A stretch of 64,000 nucleotides of DNA from Paraspadella gotoi (GCA_051294375.1 CM119265.1:27038517-27102516), one strand, 5' to 3'. Shown: positions 1 to 15,334, counted from the first letter of the stretch. Translations and numbers: made by a program. Notes: generated by a model from the sequence alone, not told the origin.

Positions 1-1535
<1,535 letters not shown>

Positions 1536-1957
1536 ATTTGCTTCTTTCTTATTTATTTATTTTGCGTAAAGTGAAAATTGTTTTTTTGACTCCAAATTTG
1601 ATTGACCGAGAGTAATTAATTTTTTGAAGTTTAAATTGTTCTTGACGATCGAAGGAAGTTTAAGGAATACCTTTTTTTATTAAATATAACTATAAATGGC
1701 GAAAACTGATTTCCCGTCTGAAAACTAATTTCCCGCAAACGATGTAATTAATAAACAATGGATCAACAATGGATAAAAACAATAGCAAAAAAATTGTTTT
1801 CCTTATTCCAACTACGAGCGAATCATAAATGTAGGCGAGGGCATTTTTTTTTTTCAAAAGACTTGGTCTTTTGCGAGAGAACGGCCTTCCGGAGCTCCAT
1901 GGTCGAAAAGTCGCTTGGAGGAAGGATCTTGATTTTTTCTTTTTTCCTCTAAAAAAA
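1536..1957. other. Intergenic, HSPA9 upstream / FTCD downstream
   Basis: AT-rich spacer between the HSPA9 start and the FTCD stop. A minus-strand AATAAA at 1676-1681 is a candidate FTCD polyadenylation signal, 282 bases past the stop. No further coding signal seen. Confidence 0.5.
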
Positions 1958-4090
1958 TTAAGATCTTCTTTCCCGTTCATCGGCGGCGACCAAGATGGCG
2001 GCGCAACCTTCTTTTGCAATTGACAATTGCTCTTCGCCCGCTTGCTTCATTGAATGCTAAAGTCAAATTCAATGCCATAAATCATTTATTAATTGCGGAT
2101 TTTGTAATTTAGTTAATTACCTTGAATTCTTCGTCCTCCATACTCTTTAGGTTAATCATGAGATTGTAATAGGCTCCCCAGACCCCAGTTTCGATCGCCT
2201 TTGCCGCGACTTGAAGATCGCTCTTGGTCGTGACGTTGTACAGATTGGCCAGTTCTTTCAACGGAGCCCAAACGTTGTTGGCCGTTTTGGCCACATGGAG
2301 AGGAACCAGAGCCGCTGTTTTTAATCCCAGCTCCATGGCTTTACTCCTGTTTTCGAAATTAAAATTAACCAACATTATATATAATCAGTTTCTATAATAT
2401 TTAAGCGCTTTTATCGAATGCAACATCGTTGATTCGGTACAATCATCGACAACAAACAAAACACAATGCGTGATATCAAAACCGACCTTAATTTAGCCTC
2501 TTCCGGAGTATTTTTAGGCAACTTCATGGCGGCCATGTATTCGTTGAAAGCTTCGGTATCTTTGTCGACGCAAGGAAGCAAAGCGTTCATGACTCGATGC
2601 AAAGTTGGAATGATTTTCCTCATTTCCGCGTCGCTGGCTTCGAATTGTCTTTTCCCGTAAGACAATAGACCCACCATGGTTCCCAAGGCGGCGCCCATCG
2701 CGGCGATGACGGCGGAGACGGAGCCGCCGCCGGGCGCCACGGATCTCGAGCCGACGGAGCGGACAAAGTCTTTCACCGTTTTGTCGATCAACTTGGGTTT
2801 GTCGTCGGCGAGCATGTACTCGATGATTCTCTCTTTGGGGACGAATTGCTTGATGGAATGCAAACCCAATTTGTCGACGACCAACCGGATTTTTTGCTCT
2901 TCTTCCAGAATGAAGAGATTCTCTTCCCGGATGTAGAACTCGGCGGCTTCGAGGAAACAGCCGAGAGGAACCATCCCGACGATCTCGGATCCAGCGACGG
3001 AGAGTTGGAGATCTCGAGCTTGTCGTCGGCACTCTTCGTAGACTCGGTGCAACGGCGTTTCTTCGATGTCCGTGAGATTAATTGAGATTTGAGCCAAATT
3101 GGCTTCGTCGAGATACCAACCGATGGCTTGGACGTGTTTAAACTTTCCCGGCACACCGTTTCCGCGGCCTGTGGGTAAAACAAAGTCGTTAATCCTTGCC
3201 TTTAGTTGTTTAAGTCAACCAAATCCTTGACCTTTCTCTCTTATATTCAAGGCGATCCGATGAGCTTGTTCTTTTGTTGCTAAAAGATTGACGTTGTAGG
3301 CGATGAGAAATTTCCGTGCCCCCGCGGCCGTGGCTCCCCACGAGGGAACGAAATCCGCGGGTCCGTAGTCGGGGGCCCACTCGGGCTGAACCAATTTGTC
3401 GATTAAACCCTCGTATTCCCCTTGACGAATATTTGGTAGGGCCTTTCTCGTCGGATTCACTGCCGCTTCTCCGTATAAATAAACCGGAACCTGAAAATGT
3501 GAAATAAATGTAAAGAATGTAACATAGTATATGAATTCAATTTATATTAGCCCACCCCTAATTCTTGAGCAAGTTTCGCCGAGAAACGGTTGGCGCACAT
3601 TACGCAATCTTCCATCGTTACTCCCTGAAAGTTTAAGGCGCATGTATGAATAAATTATCAATGTATTCTATTTATAATGCCGTGTCAAAGGATGACAAAG
3701 ATGTTTACATGAACTGGAATAAAGGGACAAACGTCGAGCGCCCCCATCCTCGGATGCTCTCCGTGATGAGAGGTCATATCGATCAAGGAAGCGGCTACTC
3801 TGGCTCCGGCCAAAGCTCCTTCTACAATCGCGTCCGGGCTGCCGACGAACGTGTAAACCGTCCTGAATAAAAGGATGGTATAAAATTGACTAAAATGATG
3901 GAAAGCTTAAAACGAGAATTGATTAAAAAAAAAAAACCAATTAGCATTACCGATTGGTGGAGACTCCCGGGTCGACGTCGAGCATGGTGACTCCTTCCAC
4001 TTTAACGATGGCGTCGGCGATGGCTTGGATCACGTCTTTCCGTCGTCCTTCCGAAAAGTTGGGGACGCATTCCACGATTTTAGTTTCCAT
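1958..4090 (-). CDS. FTCD: Formimidoyltransferase-cyclodeaminase
   Basis: Bifunctional folate enzyme of histidine breakdown: it moves the formimino group of formiminoglutamate to tetrahydrofolate, then deaminates the product to methenyl-THF. Seven exons: 3951-4090, 3709-3862, 3556-3624, 3232-3490, 2487-3168, 2121-2346, 1958-2056; all phases agree, giving 542 residues (human protein 541). The N-terminal transferase domain begins [17 protein letters not shown] and carries [16 protein letters not shown], which holds the catalytic His. The transferase C-subdomain shows [19 protein letters not shown] and [15 protein letters not shown]. The cyclodeaminase domain shows [20 protein letters not shown] and [20 protein letters not shown]. 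The last exon ([10 protein letters not shown] to the stop) is short and easily missed; it matches the expected tail in length and pattern. The exon 4 donor GTCAAG is unusual but keeps phase. Confidence 0.95.
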
Positions 4091-5196
4091 TTTTCTTTTT
4101 CTTTCTCTTTCTCTTTCCGAGAGAAAATCCAGGCGGAGGAATTGGGTCCGACGGAGAAGAATTTCGGTCGAACCCGTTCGACCAGGGGGACTTTCCTCTC
4201 TCTCCAGTCAAATTAATTAGGCCTTTATTAACGAGCATCCTAATTAATTTTTTGTTCCCCCCCCCCCGTGTTTCATACGGTTAATTTTATTAACTGATGA
4301 CTTTTGAAATTTTTGCGTCTGACCGATTTCCCAATTAGGTTTGTCCCAGCGAAGCGGAGAACAATAATGAGGAAGAACGTGCTAAAAGTTAGTGGGTTGT
4401 GGGGAGGGAAATTAAGACAGGTTTAGGAGTAGGAGTTATATATAAGTGGAGAATTAGTATATCAAGCATTAGGAAATATTGCACGATAATGCAAGCAGAG
4501 TAAGCCATCGAAATTAACGATTACAGCAGCGACAATGAAAAGAAATGGAAGATGAATAACAAAACGCAAAAAGTAACGGGATAAACCGTATTAATAATCT
4601 AAAGAACCGCTAAAGAATTATGATGATGTTGATAACATGAAATAGAGAATCGTGTGAATTTTTTGCAGCCATGAGAATTGACATCGTCGCTTCGCACCCA
4701 CGAGGGTTCGTTTGCTGACCTTGTCGCCGTTGGATTTCGCCGCGATGGACCAAAGACGAAATCCAACGACGAAGTCGGAAGACTTAAAAAAAAAAACACT
4801 GCAACACAGACTGACGCGACAGACTGACCGGACCGGAAACCGCGTTAAAAATATGCCCAGGAAAGAAACCCGCTTACGTCGCCATTGAACGGCCATTGTA
4901 TTGTCTTGGCTTACGTAAGAAGAGGGAGAAGGAAAAGAAGAGGAAGAGGAGGAGGAAAGGTGCACTTGGGATCATCCTCCTCCTCTTCATTCGGGAGGAG
5001 TCGGCATCTGGCGGGAAAATCCGGCAATGTTTAACATTTTTATAACATTTTTTGGTTTAGGGAATTCTAATTTAAATATCATTAAAAATTTAACAATTTT
5101 AGACAGAAACGTGTTAATTTGTCTGAATTTAGGTTTCCCAACACGTCCACTTGAAACACCCTCAACCCTCTCTATTCAGGATCCGCTTTCTTCCAA
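4091..5196. promoter_or_regulatory. Divergent intergenic region FTCD / zinc-finger gene
   Basis: Spacer between two genes transcribed away from each other, so it must hold both promoters. It contains a run of nine C (4259-4267) and an E2F-like GGCGGGAAAA at about 5010-5020, some 180 bases upstream of the zinc-finger start. An open frame at 4618-4965 (minus) is Ser/Leu-rich and looks fortuitous. Confidence 0.4.
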
Positions 5197-7608
5197 ATGC
5201 CTCGTCCGACCAGAGGCGGTCGGGCAGCGGACTGCATCGTCATTGATGACGTCCGCTCGACAAAGCCGCCTCCGCGAAGACAGGCACCACCGAACTCTAC
5301 CACGGACGTGCGTTTCAGCGCCGCCACGCCGACTCGTTCCGGCGACGGGAAAGACTGCATCGCCATCGACGATGACGACGAAGATGAGGCGCCGGAAGTG
5401 GAATCGATCCCGACTCGAAAAAACAAAACTTTGAATTTGATCGAAAGTAAAATCGTCGAGTATAAGAGGAGGTTGTCGTTTTTAGAGAGGAAGAAGAGAG
5501 AGGAGGAAGAGAAGAGGGAAATGGAGAGGCGGGAGAAAGAGAGGCTAGAGGCGGAGGAGAGGGAGATGGAGAGGCGGGAGGAAGAGAAGAGAGAGAGGGA
5601 AAGACGAGAAGCGAGGGAGAAAAAGGAGAAGGAACGACGAGAGGCGAAGACCCGGTTCAAGAATTCCCCCGCTGTTTTTTCGTGTCAGAACGAAAAATGC
5701 GGCAAGAGATTTTTGACGAAGATGGCGCTAAACAAACACCGGGCGAGGGCGCACTCGAGACCGAGGATGGCCGCGCGGAGGCGAGTGGAGCCAGAGGAAA
5801 TCATCGTGGAAGGAGAGAGCGAGGCGCTTGGAGTTCGACGAGGAGGGTTCGCAAGACGAGGAAGAAGATTAGCAAATCAAGAAAAGAATTTCGCGTTTGA
5901 AGAAAGAAACGGAAAGTCTCTTTCCTCGCAACGAAGATGGGAGAAGGACAATCGGGCGATCGTCCCAATAGAGGAAGCGCCTCTTCTTTCGCAAGAAGAC
6001 GAAGACGATGACGACCACCATCTAGAAATCGTCGAGAATCACAGAGATTATCAAATATTCAAAAGAAAGGATTTCCATTTTCAAGATGGAGATAAAGATC
6101 TCGAAATCCTCGAGAGAAACGATCCTCCTCCTCGTCATAAACCAAACAAAGAAGCAATTAAGTCGTCGACTTCGCCTCGAACTCGGAACCTCGACGACCA
6201 CGGAACGATCGTCATAGAGTGCGAAACGGCCCCGCCCAGCGCCAAGGTGCTGCGAGGGAGAGAGGCGTGGCCGTCGGCGCGGAAGCCGGTGAGGATAAGA
6301 ATCAAAGGAACCGATAGGAAAGAAGAGACTAAAGAAGATCGACGGAAAGAATCTCAGGAAAAGCCACCGACGGAAATTGAAAACAATAGCTTACTAGAAT
6401 CACCACCGCCAAAGAATGCTTTAAAAAGAAAAATCACAGCGGGACCACGCTTTACTAAAGAGCTAGCCACAAAAAGACCAAAAGCACCGGGAGTCTTTCG
6501 CTCGGCCGAACGACGGTCCAGCTTGGAGTCCAAACCAAACGAGATCCCTACAGAGGAGCGACAGTCCGACCCTCCGAAGGATTACCAGACCACCGCAGAC
6601 CCATCTCCTCATTGCCCCCTCCAATGCCGGCAACTCTCTTGCAATCGAAAACGCTTTTTCACCAGAAAAGCTCTGGCCGCTCACTACCACAGCATTCATC
6701 CTCATTTGATAAAGTCGGAACTAAGGTGCCAGCATCCTTCTTGCCGAAACAAAGTATTCTCGAGTCAAGAATCGCTGAGTGAACATTACGAGAAGGAGCA
6801 CTCGGCGAACGTCAAAGGGAAAGCGACAAGACCCAAACTCAAATGCAGCTTCATCTCGTGCGAAGCTTCTTACGTCACCAAAAAAGGTTTAATCGAACAC
6901 ATGAATAAATGTCATTCGACGCCCGAAGTCGCTAGGCAAGAGGAAGTAGCTAACTTACCCACTGAGAAAACTTGTCTTTCAATTGACTTGTCTCGACTTT
7001 TAAAGAGAAAAGAAGACTGCTTCGACGATTTGCAAGAAAACCCCAATCGGCGGGAGAAGCAAGCTCCGCAAAAGAAGGCGAGAGAAGAGAAAACTTTGCG
7101 TTCGAAATCCTCCAGAGCAAATCAAAAGCCAATGCCCCAGCAGCAACCCGAAGAACTACTGCCTCCGCCGCGATCGAAAAAGAAAAAGGCTTCCTCTAAG
7201 CCAACTTCAAAGCGTCCTCCGCCGGAGCCTTCGACGGACGAAAAGATCGAACGGATCGTCAACAGCATGGAGATTCACATTATTCCCACCGACTCTGCCA
7301 GTTCCCAGTGCGAGATTCGCGCTTTCGCTCGAACGGGAGTTGAAGACCGGCACAACCATCTCGTCAACTACCCGGACACCAACGTCCACCAGCGAAAGGT
7401 TCTGCCATCAAACATCCTCTCCGAATCCTTTGTCATTTCTCAGACGAAGATCGAGATCGTCCCGAAATCGGAGGGAGGCTTCGAGGCGGCGGATCTCGGC
7501 GAAGAAAAAAGCGACTCCACTTTCGATCAAGAGTCGGAAATTGGGGGGAAAGGGTTGGCGGCGATGCATTCCTTTCAATTGCCGATCGTGAAGCGAGAGT
7601 CAAATTAG
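5197..7608 (+). CDS. Four-finger C2H2 zinc-finger protein, unrecognised family
   Basis: Single-exon frame of 803 residues ending in TAG; I do not recognise an orthologue. Four C2H2 fingers are visible: about residues 161-187 (FSCQNEKCGKRF, then HRARAH), 474-506 (CRQLSCNRKRFF, then HYHSIH), 509-536 (CQHPSCRNKVF, then HYEKEH) and 548-576 (CSFISCEASY, then HMNKCH). Each has four or five residues between the cysteines, not the usual two. Residues 88-150 are almost only E/R/K and predict a long charged helix. Short motifs DCIVIDD, DCIAIDDDDED and GTIVIECE resemble SUMO-interaction motifs, and the C-terminus (PIVKRESN) fits a SUMO acceptor site. The middle is basic and disordered. Probably a nuclear nucleic-acid-binding or scaffold protein; that is inference. 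The start was chosen as the first Met of the frame. Confidence 0.8.
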   Translation: MPRPTRGGRAADCIVIDDVRSTKPPPRRQAPPNSTTDVRFSAATPTRSGDGKDCIAIDDDDEDEAPEVESIPTRKNKTLNLIESKIVEYKRRLSFLERKKREEEEKREMERREKERLEAEEREMERREEEKRERERREAREKKEKERREAKTRFKNSPAVFSCQNEKCGKRFLTKMALNKHRARAHSRPRMAARRRVEPEEIIVEGESEALGVRRGGFARRGRRLANQEKNFAFEERNGKSLSSQRRWEKDNRAIVPIEEAPLLSQEDEDDDDHHLEIVENHRDYQIFKRKDFHFQDGDKDLEILERNDPPPRHKPNKEAIKSSTSPRTRNLDDHGTIVIECETAPPSAKVLRGREAWPSARKPVRIRIKGTDRKEETKEDRRKESQEKPPTEIENNSLLESPPPKNALKRKITAGPRFTKELATKRPKAPGVFRSAERRSSLESKPNEIPTEERQSDPPKDYQTTADPSPHCPLQCRQLSCNRKRFFTRKALAAHYHSIHPHLIKSELRCQHPSCRNKVFSSQESLSEHYEKEHSANVKGKATRPKLKCSFISCEASYVTKKGLIEHMNKCHSTPEVARQEEVANLPTEKTCLSIDLSRLLKRKEDCFDDLQENPNRREKQAPQKKAREEKTLRSKSSRANQKPMPQQQPEELLPPPRSKKKKASSKPTSKRPPPEPSTDEKIERIVNSMEIHIIPTDSASSQCEIRAFARTGVEDRHNHLVNYPDTNVHQRKVLPSNILSESFVISQTKIEIVPKSEGGFEAADLGEEKSDSTFDQESEIGGKGLAAMHSFQLPIVKRESN

Positions 7609-7681
7609 GTTTGAAGATATTTTTGTTTTAGTTTCACTTCTTGATGCGTTAATCCTTTCTTTTTCGTTGTTCATAGGTATT

Positions 7682-7850
7682 AGAGAGAGCAATGAATTTT
7701 GAATTTAACGATTTTTTATTAGTAGTTGGACATGTTTCGGCTTGCTTATTTCAAGCCTATATGCTGATGAAGGCTTGAAATAAGCAAGCCGAAACATGTC
7801 CAACTACTAATAAAAAATCGTTGTTAAATTCAAAATTCTTTGCTCTCTTT
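7682..7850. repeat. Long near-perfect inverted repeat (hairpin)
   Basis: Left arm 7682-7758, 12-base loop 7759-7770, right arm 7771-7850. The 52 bases next to the loop pair without mismatch. A three-base bulge and a few mismatches follow, and pairing goes on to the ends. The right arm carries AATAAA at 7809-7814, a possible polyadenylation signal for the zinc-finger gene. The direct repeat AGTTTCACTTCTT flanks the structure at 7630-7642 and 7852-7864. A foldback or MITE-like insertion, or a hairpin RNA source, would fit. Confidence 0.85.
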
Positions 7851-7864
7851 AAGTTTCACTTCTT

Positions 7865-10290
<2,426 letters not shown>

Positions 10291-10719
10291 AATTCATTCC
10301 TTTTTTTTTGAAATCTTGAAATAGATCTGTGATACAAATGAAAAAAGATTTTATTCCGACTAGGTAAGGCAAGTTCACCGGGAATATAAAAAAAGAATTA
10401 TCACAAAATAAAATTCGGTATTTCCAATAAATCTTTTAAAAAAATATACAAGAGACCGAAACCATACAAAAATAATCTTGCAAAAAAGCGCAGAAAACGA
10501 GGAACCCTGATGAAAAAAATTATAAAACTTGATAAGTAATAAAGGTTGCAACATGAACGTGCTCAGTTGCAAAGCTTAAATTATTCAGCAATTTGATTCG
10601 ATAGAATTAGAATTCGCTCATCAGAATTAGTTTCCGATGTCAGGTTAACAATCAAAATGCCCATAAGCTCATACGTTCAAATTAACAAAAAAAGCTTAAA
10701 TAAAATAACAGGGTCTTCG
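10291..10719. terminator. Convergent 3' region RAB6 / DHRS12
   Basis: Tail-to-tail spacer of 429 bases. Candidate polyadenylation signals are AATAAA at 10407-10412 (plus, RAB6) and its complement at 10350-10355 (minus, DHRS12). If both are used, the two 3' UTRs overlap antisense by about 50 bases. Confidence 0.4.
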
Positions 10720-12192
10720 CTACGACGGGGGAGCATCCTGCGGCGGCGGTGGATCGACATGCGCGTCTGTCGATTTGTATTTCTTGGACATGTTTTGAAG
10801 GCACTGGACCAGTTTGGCTTCGTCTTCAGGAAGCGACTTCGTGCGCGCTAATGGAAGATGCGTCGGGGCTGGTTGCCGGTCCTGAAATATTACAAAGAGA
10901 ATTATGAGTTAATAAATAAATGAGAAGAGAATTGATTCGGGATAGAAAAAGTAAAGTAAGGTGATGGCTTATGTTAAAGGGGGAAAATAAAATATGTACC
11001 TAAAAAAGAAATATTCATACTAAAAATAAAAAGATACCAAGACCCAGGATTCGATAGCTCATTTTCCTCACCTGAAAGAAAAGACCGGAAGGCATCTTGA
11101 CCGCGGCCTCGGACACGGCCAGCCACACGATGGTGTCGCTGCCCTGCTGCGGCGTCCGCAGTTTGTCCTTCATCTTCTCATAGAATCCGGGCATCGACGT
11201 CCGTACGGCGGGTGTGTCCGCCCATCCTGGATGTCCGCAGCTGAAATGTACTTCCGGGTTGTTCTTCGCCCAGAGCTCCGTGAGCACTACCTGCTGCCGC
11301 TTCTGCTGCGCGTAAGCCATCGTCCCGTCGAAGTTGCCTCGCTCGCTCATCAAGTCCGTCGTGTCCAACTTTTGCGTCAACATTCCGCCCGAGGTGACTG
11401 TGACGACGCGTGGGGTGTCGCCCGCCGCCGCGTGATGGCGCAGCACCGCCAGCAGCTCCGTGGTGAGCACAAAAGTACCGAGGGTGTTGGCGGCGAAGTT
11501 GGCCTCGACCTCGTCGGCGGTGAGGGTTCGCTCGTTGATCATGCAGCCGGCGTTGTTGACGAGGCAGTGGAGAGGTTGGCCGGAGGCGGAGAAGTCGCGG
11601 ACGAAGGCGTGGACGGCGCGCGGGTCGGAGATGTCGAGACGATGGACGTGGAGGGAGGCGGAGGAGAATTGGGAAAGAATCTCCGATTTGGCCTCTTCGC
11701 CTGAGGTTGAGACCAGGAGCCTTTACATACATTTATTATATACATTCATATTTAATGTCTTCATTACAATTGGTAGTAATTTCTTAATACTTAAATTACA
11801 TCTTGATTACAGAAATAATTTACTCGTGAGTTATTTAAAAATCAATTACTATTTTATTACAACAATCACTAACTATTCCACGGTCCAAATCTTAAACATA
11901 TCTCCCCCACATTTCCACACACTATACCCACACAGCGTTCACCCACACATCAGAAATCCTCACCTCTCTCCACGTTTCGACACACCAAATGAACGGTGCC
12001 ACCGCGCTTGGCGATCTCTCTCGCCGTCTCCTTGCCGATCCCGCTATTGGCGCCGGTGATTAGAAACGCCTTTCCGGTCAGATCCACGTCCAAGTCTCCC
12101 GGGTGGAATTTTTTGGCGGCGGTTTCGTAGCCGGACTTGGTGTACTCTCTCATTCCCTTCACGAACCAAACGGCGTTTCGATAAAACGTCAT
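10720..12192 (-). CDS. DHRS12: Short-chain dehydrogenase/reductase, DHRS12 type
   Basis: NAD(P)-dependent oxidoreductase of the SDR family; substrate unknown. Exons 11964-12192, 11072-11700 and 10720-10881 join in phase to 339 residues. Cofactor motif TGANSGIG, structural NNAG, and catalytic YAQQK (YxxxK) are intact. The N-terminus [20 protein letters not shown] and the segments [14 protein letters not shown] and [19 protein letters not shown] are typical of DHRS12 rather than retinol dehydrogenases. [17 protein letters not shown] follows the active site. The last exon adds a Pro-rich tail ending [10 protein letters not shown]. Intron 1 (11701-11963) is AT-rich and shows nothing else. Confidence 0.93.
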
Positions 12193-12551
12193 TTTATTGT
12201 TTCGTTAGTTTTTTTTTTAGATCACGACGTGGCTCTTGTTTTGTTTTGTTTTTGACTAGGTTTTTTGTTTCAGTTTTTTTCTTTTGCACACTTTACATTT
12301 TAATTTCGGACCTTGGGAAAAATCTATAACAAAAAAAGGGGGGAAAAATAACTAAAAAATGCTCTCGAAACTTTAATAAGTTAACAGCGATAAATATATT
12401 AGTCAAGTAACGATGTTTTAACAACGAAAGAGAGATACTCTCCTCCGCAATTTCGCAAGAGTTAAGCCAATACGGGGCCTTGATCGTCTTTAATCTTCAC
12501 AGCACCGTAACGAACCTCCTGCCGTCCCCGTCTTCCGCGCCCCTTCAGTCT
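12193..12551. other. Intergenic, DHRS12 upstream / MTFMT downstream
   Basis: T-rich on the plus strand near the DHRS12 start. Bases 12494-12528 repeat 12549-12583, so the 3' end of the MTFMT coding region is partly duplicated into its 3' UTR. No gene seen. Confidence 0.5.
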
Positions 12552-12583
12552 TCACAGCACCGTAACGAACCTCCTGCCGTCCC
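12494..12583. repeat. Short direct duplication at the MTFMT 3' end
   Basis: A 35-base segment beginning TCTTCACAGCACCGTAACGA occurs at 12494-12528 and again at 12549-12583, a period of 55 bases. The second copy includes the stop and last codons of MTFMT (read on minus). Confidence 0.85.
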
Positions 12584-14822
12584 TGCCGACCAAGAGCGAG
12601 TCGTGTCCGTGAGCGACGCTGACGAAGGCGTCGCGGTTGGGACAGGCGAGAGTTCGTCGCACGCGCGAGTGGAAAATATCTTCGTTGAGAAAGTTTGGTC
12701 GACTGAGGAAGAGGGCGTCGGCGAAGGGAGGTTTGGAGAGGAACCCGTTGTGAAAATCCGTCGCGCTCATGGGTTTTTTGCCTGAAAAAAAAAAAAAGAG
12801 AAAAGATTTAAAATAAAACTTTTGGATAAAACTAAACTAAACTCGAAATAACCTTTGATTTTGACTTTGGAAAAAGCGACCCAACCGTCGAGACATCGAA
12901 TGCAGAGCAATCGACGGAGTTTGTGAAAATAATGAGTCCCGGGTCTCTTCTCGTCGACGGGAGAATCGATGGTGACTCCACGGATGTCCTCTAGCTCGAG
13001 AAAAGAGACCTTGAAGCGGAGTCAAGGGGTAATACTAATTGTTAAATTGTTAAATAGAATGAAAAGAAACGAAAAAAAAAGACTAACATTTTCGTCCAGC
13101 AACAACAACAACCCCCCAACAATCCCAAAACCCCCCCCTTTCCCCTTTCATCTCACCTCCATTCCCCCGATTTCCGACTTCAACCCCACGTTTCCCGCCA
13201 AAGCCAAAAACTGTCTCGCCACTTCCGTCCTCATGTTTCTCTCCCAATCAACGTTCCCCATTTCCTGTCGAACTTTGTGGGCGTAGGTGACTCCCGCCAT
13301 CGGCTGCTCCGTCGGTCGGTGGGTCAGCTTCGGCAGCCGATCCAGCGTCTCGAACAGGAGCTTCCCGCCCTCGCGCGCCATCCAGGCCGCGAGGCGCTCG
13401 GTGGTGAGACTAGCCTGAGCGGGAGGGCGAGGAGCGAGGAAGCGGCGCTGCGCCACGAGGGGTCCGATGTCGAAGTGGCGAGGAGCCACCTGGCGGAAGT
13501 AACAGGGATTCGAACGAATTTAGTCAAAACTGAGCCCGAATTATCTAAAATTGCTGTCTCTAAGATTATATATATAAAACCACCAATGATTGTTCCCATC
13601 CTCACAACTATCTGAAGGAGACAATTCTCTGACCTTACTTACCTTACTCCCCTCACCTCCCAAAAACAACGATCCAAACTCATCACCGGCGCTGGCCAGT
13701 GGCCAGTGGCCAATCCACTGCCGCTTTTCAATCCTCGCTCACCTCCTTACCTGCATGATGCTGACTCCGACGACGACGTCTCCGTGCAGTACGGAATAAA
13801 GACAGGGCGATGCCCCGCGCCATCTGGGCAGCAGGGAAGGGTGCACGTTGAGAATGCCGTAGGGGAAGGACTGAATGACTCGGGCGGGGACGAGGTGGCC
13901 GAAAGAGGCGAGGAGACCGACGTCGTAACCGACGAGAGGCGACTCCACGGGATAGTCGATCACTTTGAGCTTTTGTTGGAGGGCATAGCGGAGGACGGGG
14001 TTTTGGGTGTGGTCTGGGGAAGTGGGTTGGCGGGGAAGGTGTTTGGCGGGGGAAGGGGGGTTGGCGGGGGATGTGAGAGAAGTTTGTTGATAAGTTTTAA
14101 GCTTGAATGAAAGATTTAAAATTCGTTTGCATATTGTAGCATTTGAAAAGACGGAATGATTTTTATATATAAGTCAACTGACGTCATATATAATTGAATT
14201 AAATTAAAATATAAAATTAAATTAAAGTAAAAATATTCAAATAACCCCCGCCCTCCATTTCTTATCCCGCGAATTCACGCGACTGACTCGGTCCGTCGTT
14301 CCTCGTCGTGCAGACGTCGAGCACCTCCAACAGTCCGTCGCCTTTAAATAGCGAAAGCGCGGAGCCATGGAGCCGCTTGAGGATCCGCAGCGAGAACTCG
14401 TCGGAGCCGAAGAAGAGGGCGCGCCAAGGCGGCTCCACTTTGGCGGCGTCGCGATCTCCGAATAACTGGAGAAAGTCTTTGCGTCGCAAGGAGAGGGCGT
14501 GACTGTTGGCGCGAAAATCGTCGGGGAAGAAGAAAGAGTCGCAGAGACGAGGAGGAGGAGCGGGAGGAGAGAAGGGGCGAGGAAAGCGGGAGAAGGCGAC
14601 GCGGAGCCGAGATTGGCGGCTTTGACGCGAAGGTAGGGAAACGGGATGGCGGCGTGAGAGGCGGTCGAAGGCTTCTCGGAGGCGGCGGATTGAGCGGGAA
14701 GATGGGGCGGGGGAGGAGGATGAAAAGTCGCGGGTTGGAGGCGTGACTAAGGACCACGCCCACTTGACGACGGGGGCGGAAGATCCGGGGTGGAGATACA
14801 AACGAATCGTCAAGTGCTTCAT
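12552..14822 (-). CDS. MTFMT: Mitochondrial methionyl-tRNA formyltransferase
   Basis: Transfers a formyl group from 10-formyl-THF to Met-tRNA for initiation of mitochondrial translation. Exons 14279-14822, 13751-14013, 13157-13489, 12853-13009 and 12552-12781 agree in phase. The formyltransferase core starts at about residue 133 (PPWRALFFGSDEFSLRILK). It has the signature NVHPSLLPRWRGASP and the IMQ|VAPRHFDIGPLVAQ loop, and the C-terminal tRNA-binding domain shows KPMSATDFHNGFLSK. The N-terminal ~130 residues are Arg/Ser/Pro-rich with no internal Met. They fit an unusually long mitochondrial presequence (human protein 389 residues, here 508), although an upstream exon cannot be excluded. The intron at 14014-14278 holds a copy of the octamer-type motif (14126-14136). 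Confidence 0.9.
14126..14136 (-). repeat. Octamer-type intronic motif (diverged)
   Basis: TTTGCATATTG in an MTFMT intron, followed by TAGCATTTG as in the other copies. Confidence 0.5.
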
Positions 14823-15334
14823 CGTTCTCGACGGCGAATGAACGAAACTGTCAATTTAATTGTCTCATTTCTTTTCGAAGGAGAAGACGCAATCAATCTT
14901 TCCTAAAATCTGTCTCATCTAATAATAAACGAAATAACATCATCTACGACAAAGATAAAATTTTAAAAAGTACGGCCGAAGGAGAGCGAAAGACAGAGAG
15001 AGAAAGAGCGAAAGACGGAGAGCAAGAGAGAGAGAGAGAGACACGTTACGGTTAAAAAAAAAATAATCGGTAAAAAATTGATAAAGTAGAGAATGAGTAA
15101 AAAGATCACATAGAACGACGACACCGAAAAAAAAAAAAATTAAAAAAGGCCTGCGCACGAGCAGTTCACTTTCCCCCAGGTTCCGAGCGTTGAGAATGAA
15201 TACAAGTGTGAGAGAGGAATGCTTCCACGGTGTTTAACTGTTTATGTTATATTTCACTGTTTTATGTAAATTCGTTTTTTTTTGATCGGCGCGATAATAG
15301 ACGCTCTCGACGGGGCGAAAGATAATATCTTTTT
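14823..15334. other. Intergenic, MTFMT upstream / TMEM38 downstream
   Basis: AT-rich with a GA-rich patch at 14990-15041. It probably holds the MTFMT promoter and the TMEM38 3' UTR. No gene seen. Confidence 0.4.

Noticed and set aside
4618-4965. 115-codon minus-strand frame in the FTCD/zinc-finger spacer
   Set aside because: Ser/Phe-rich low-complexity product in a promoter region; reads as chance.
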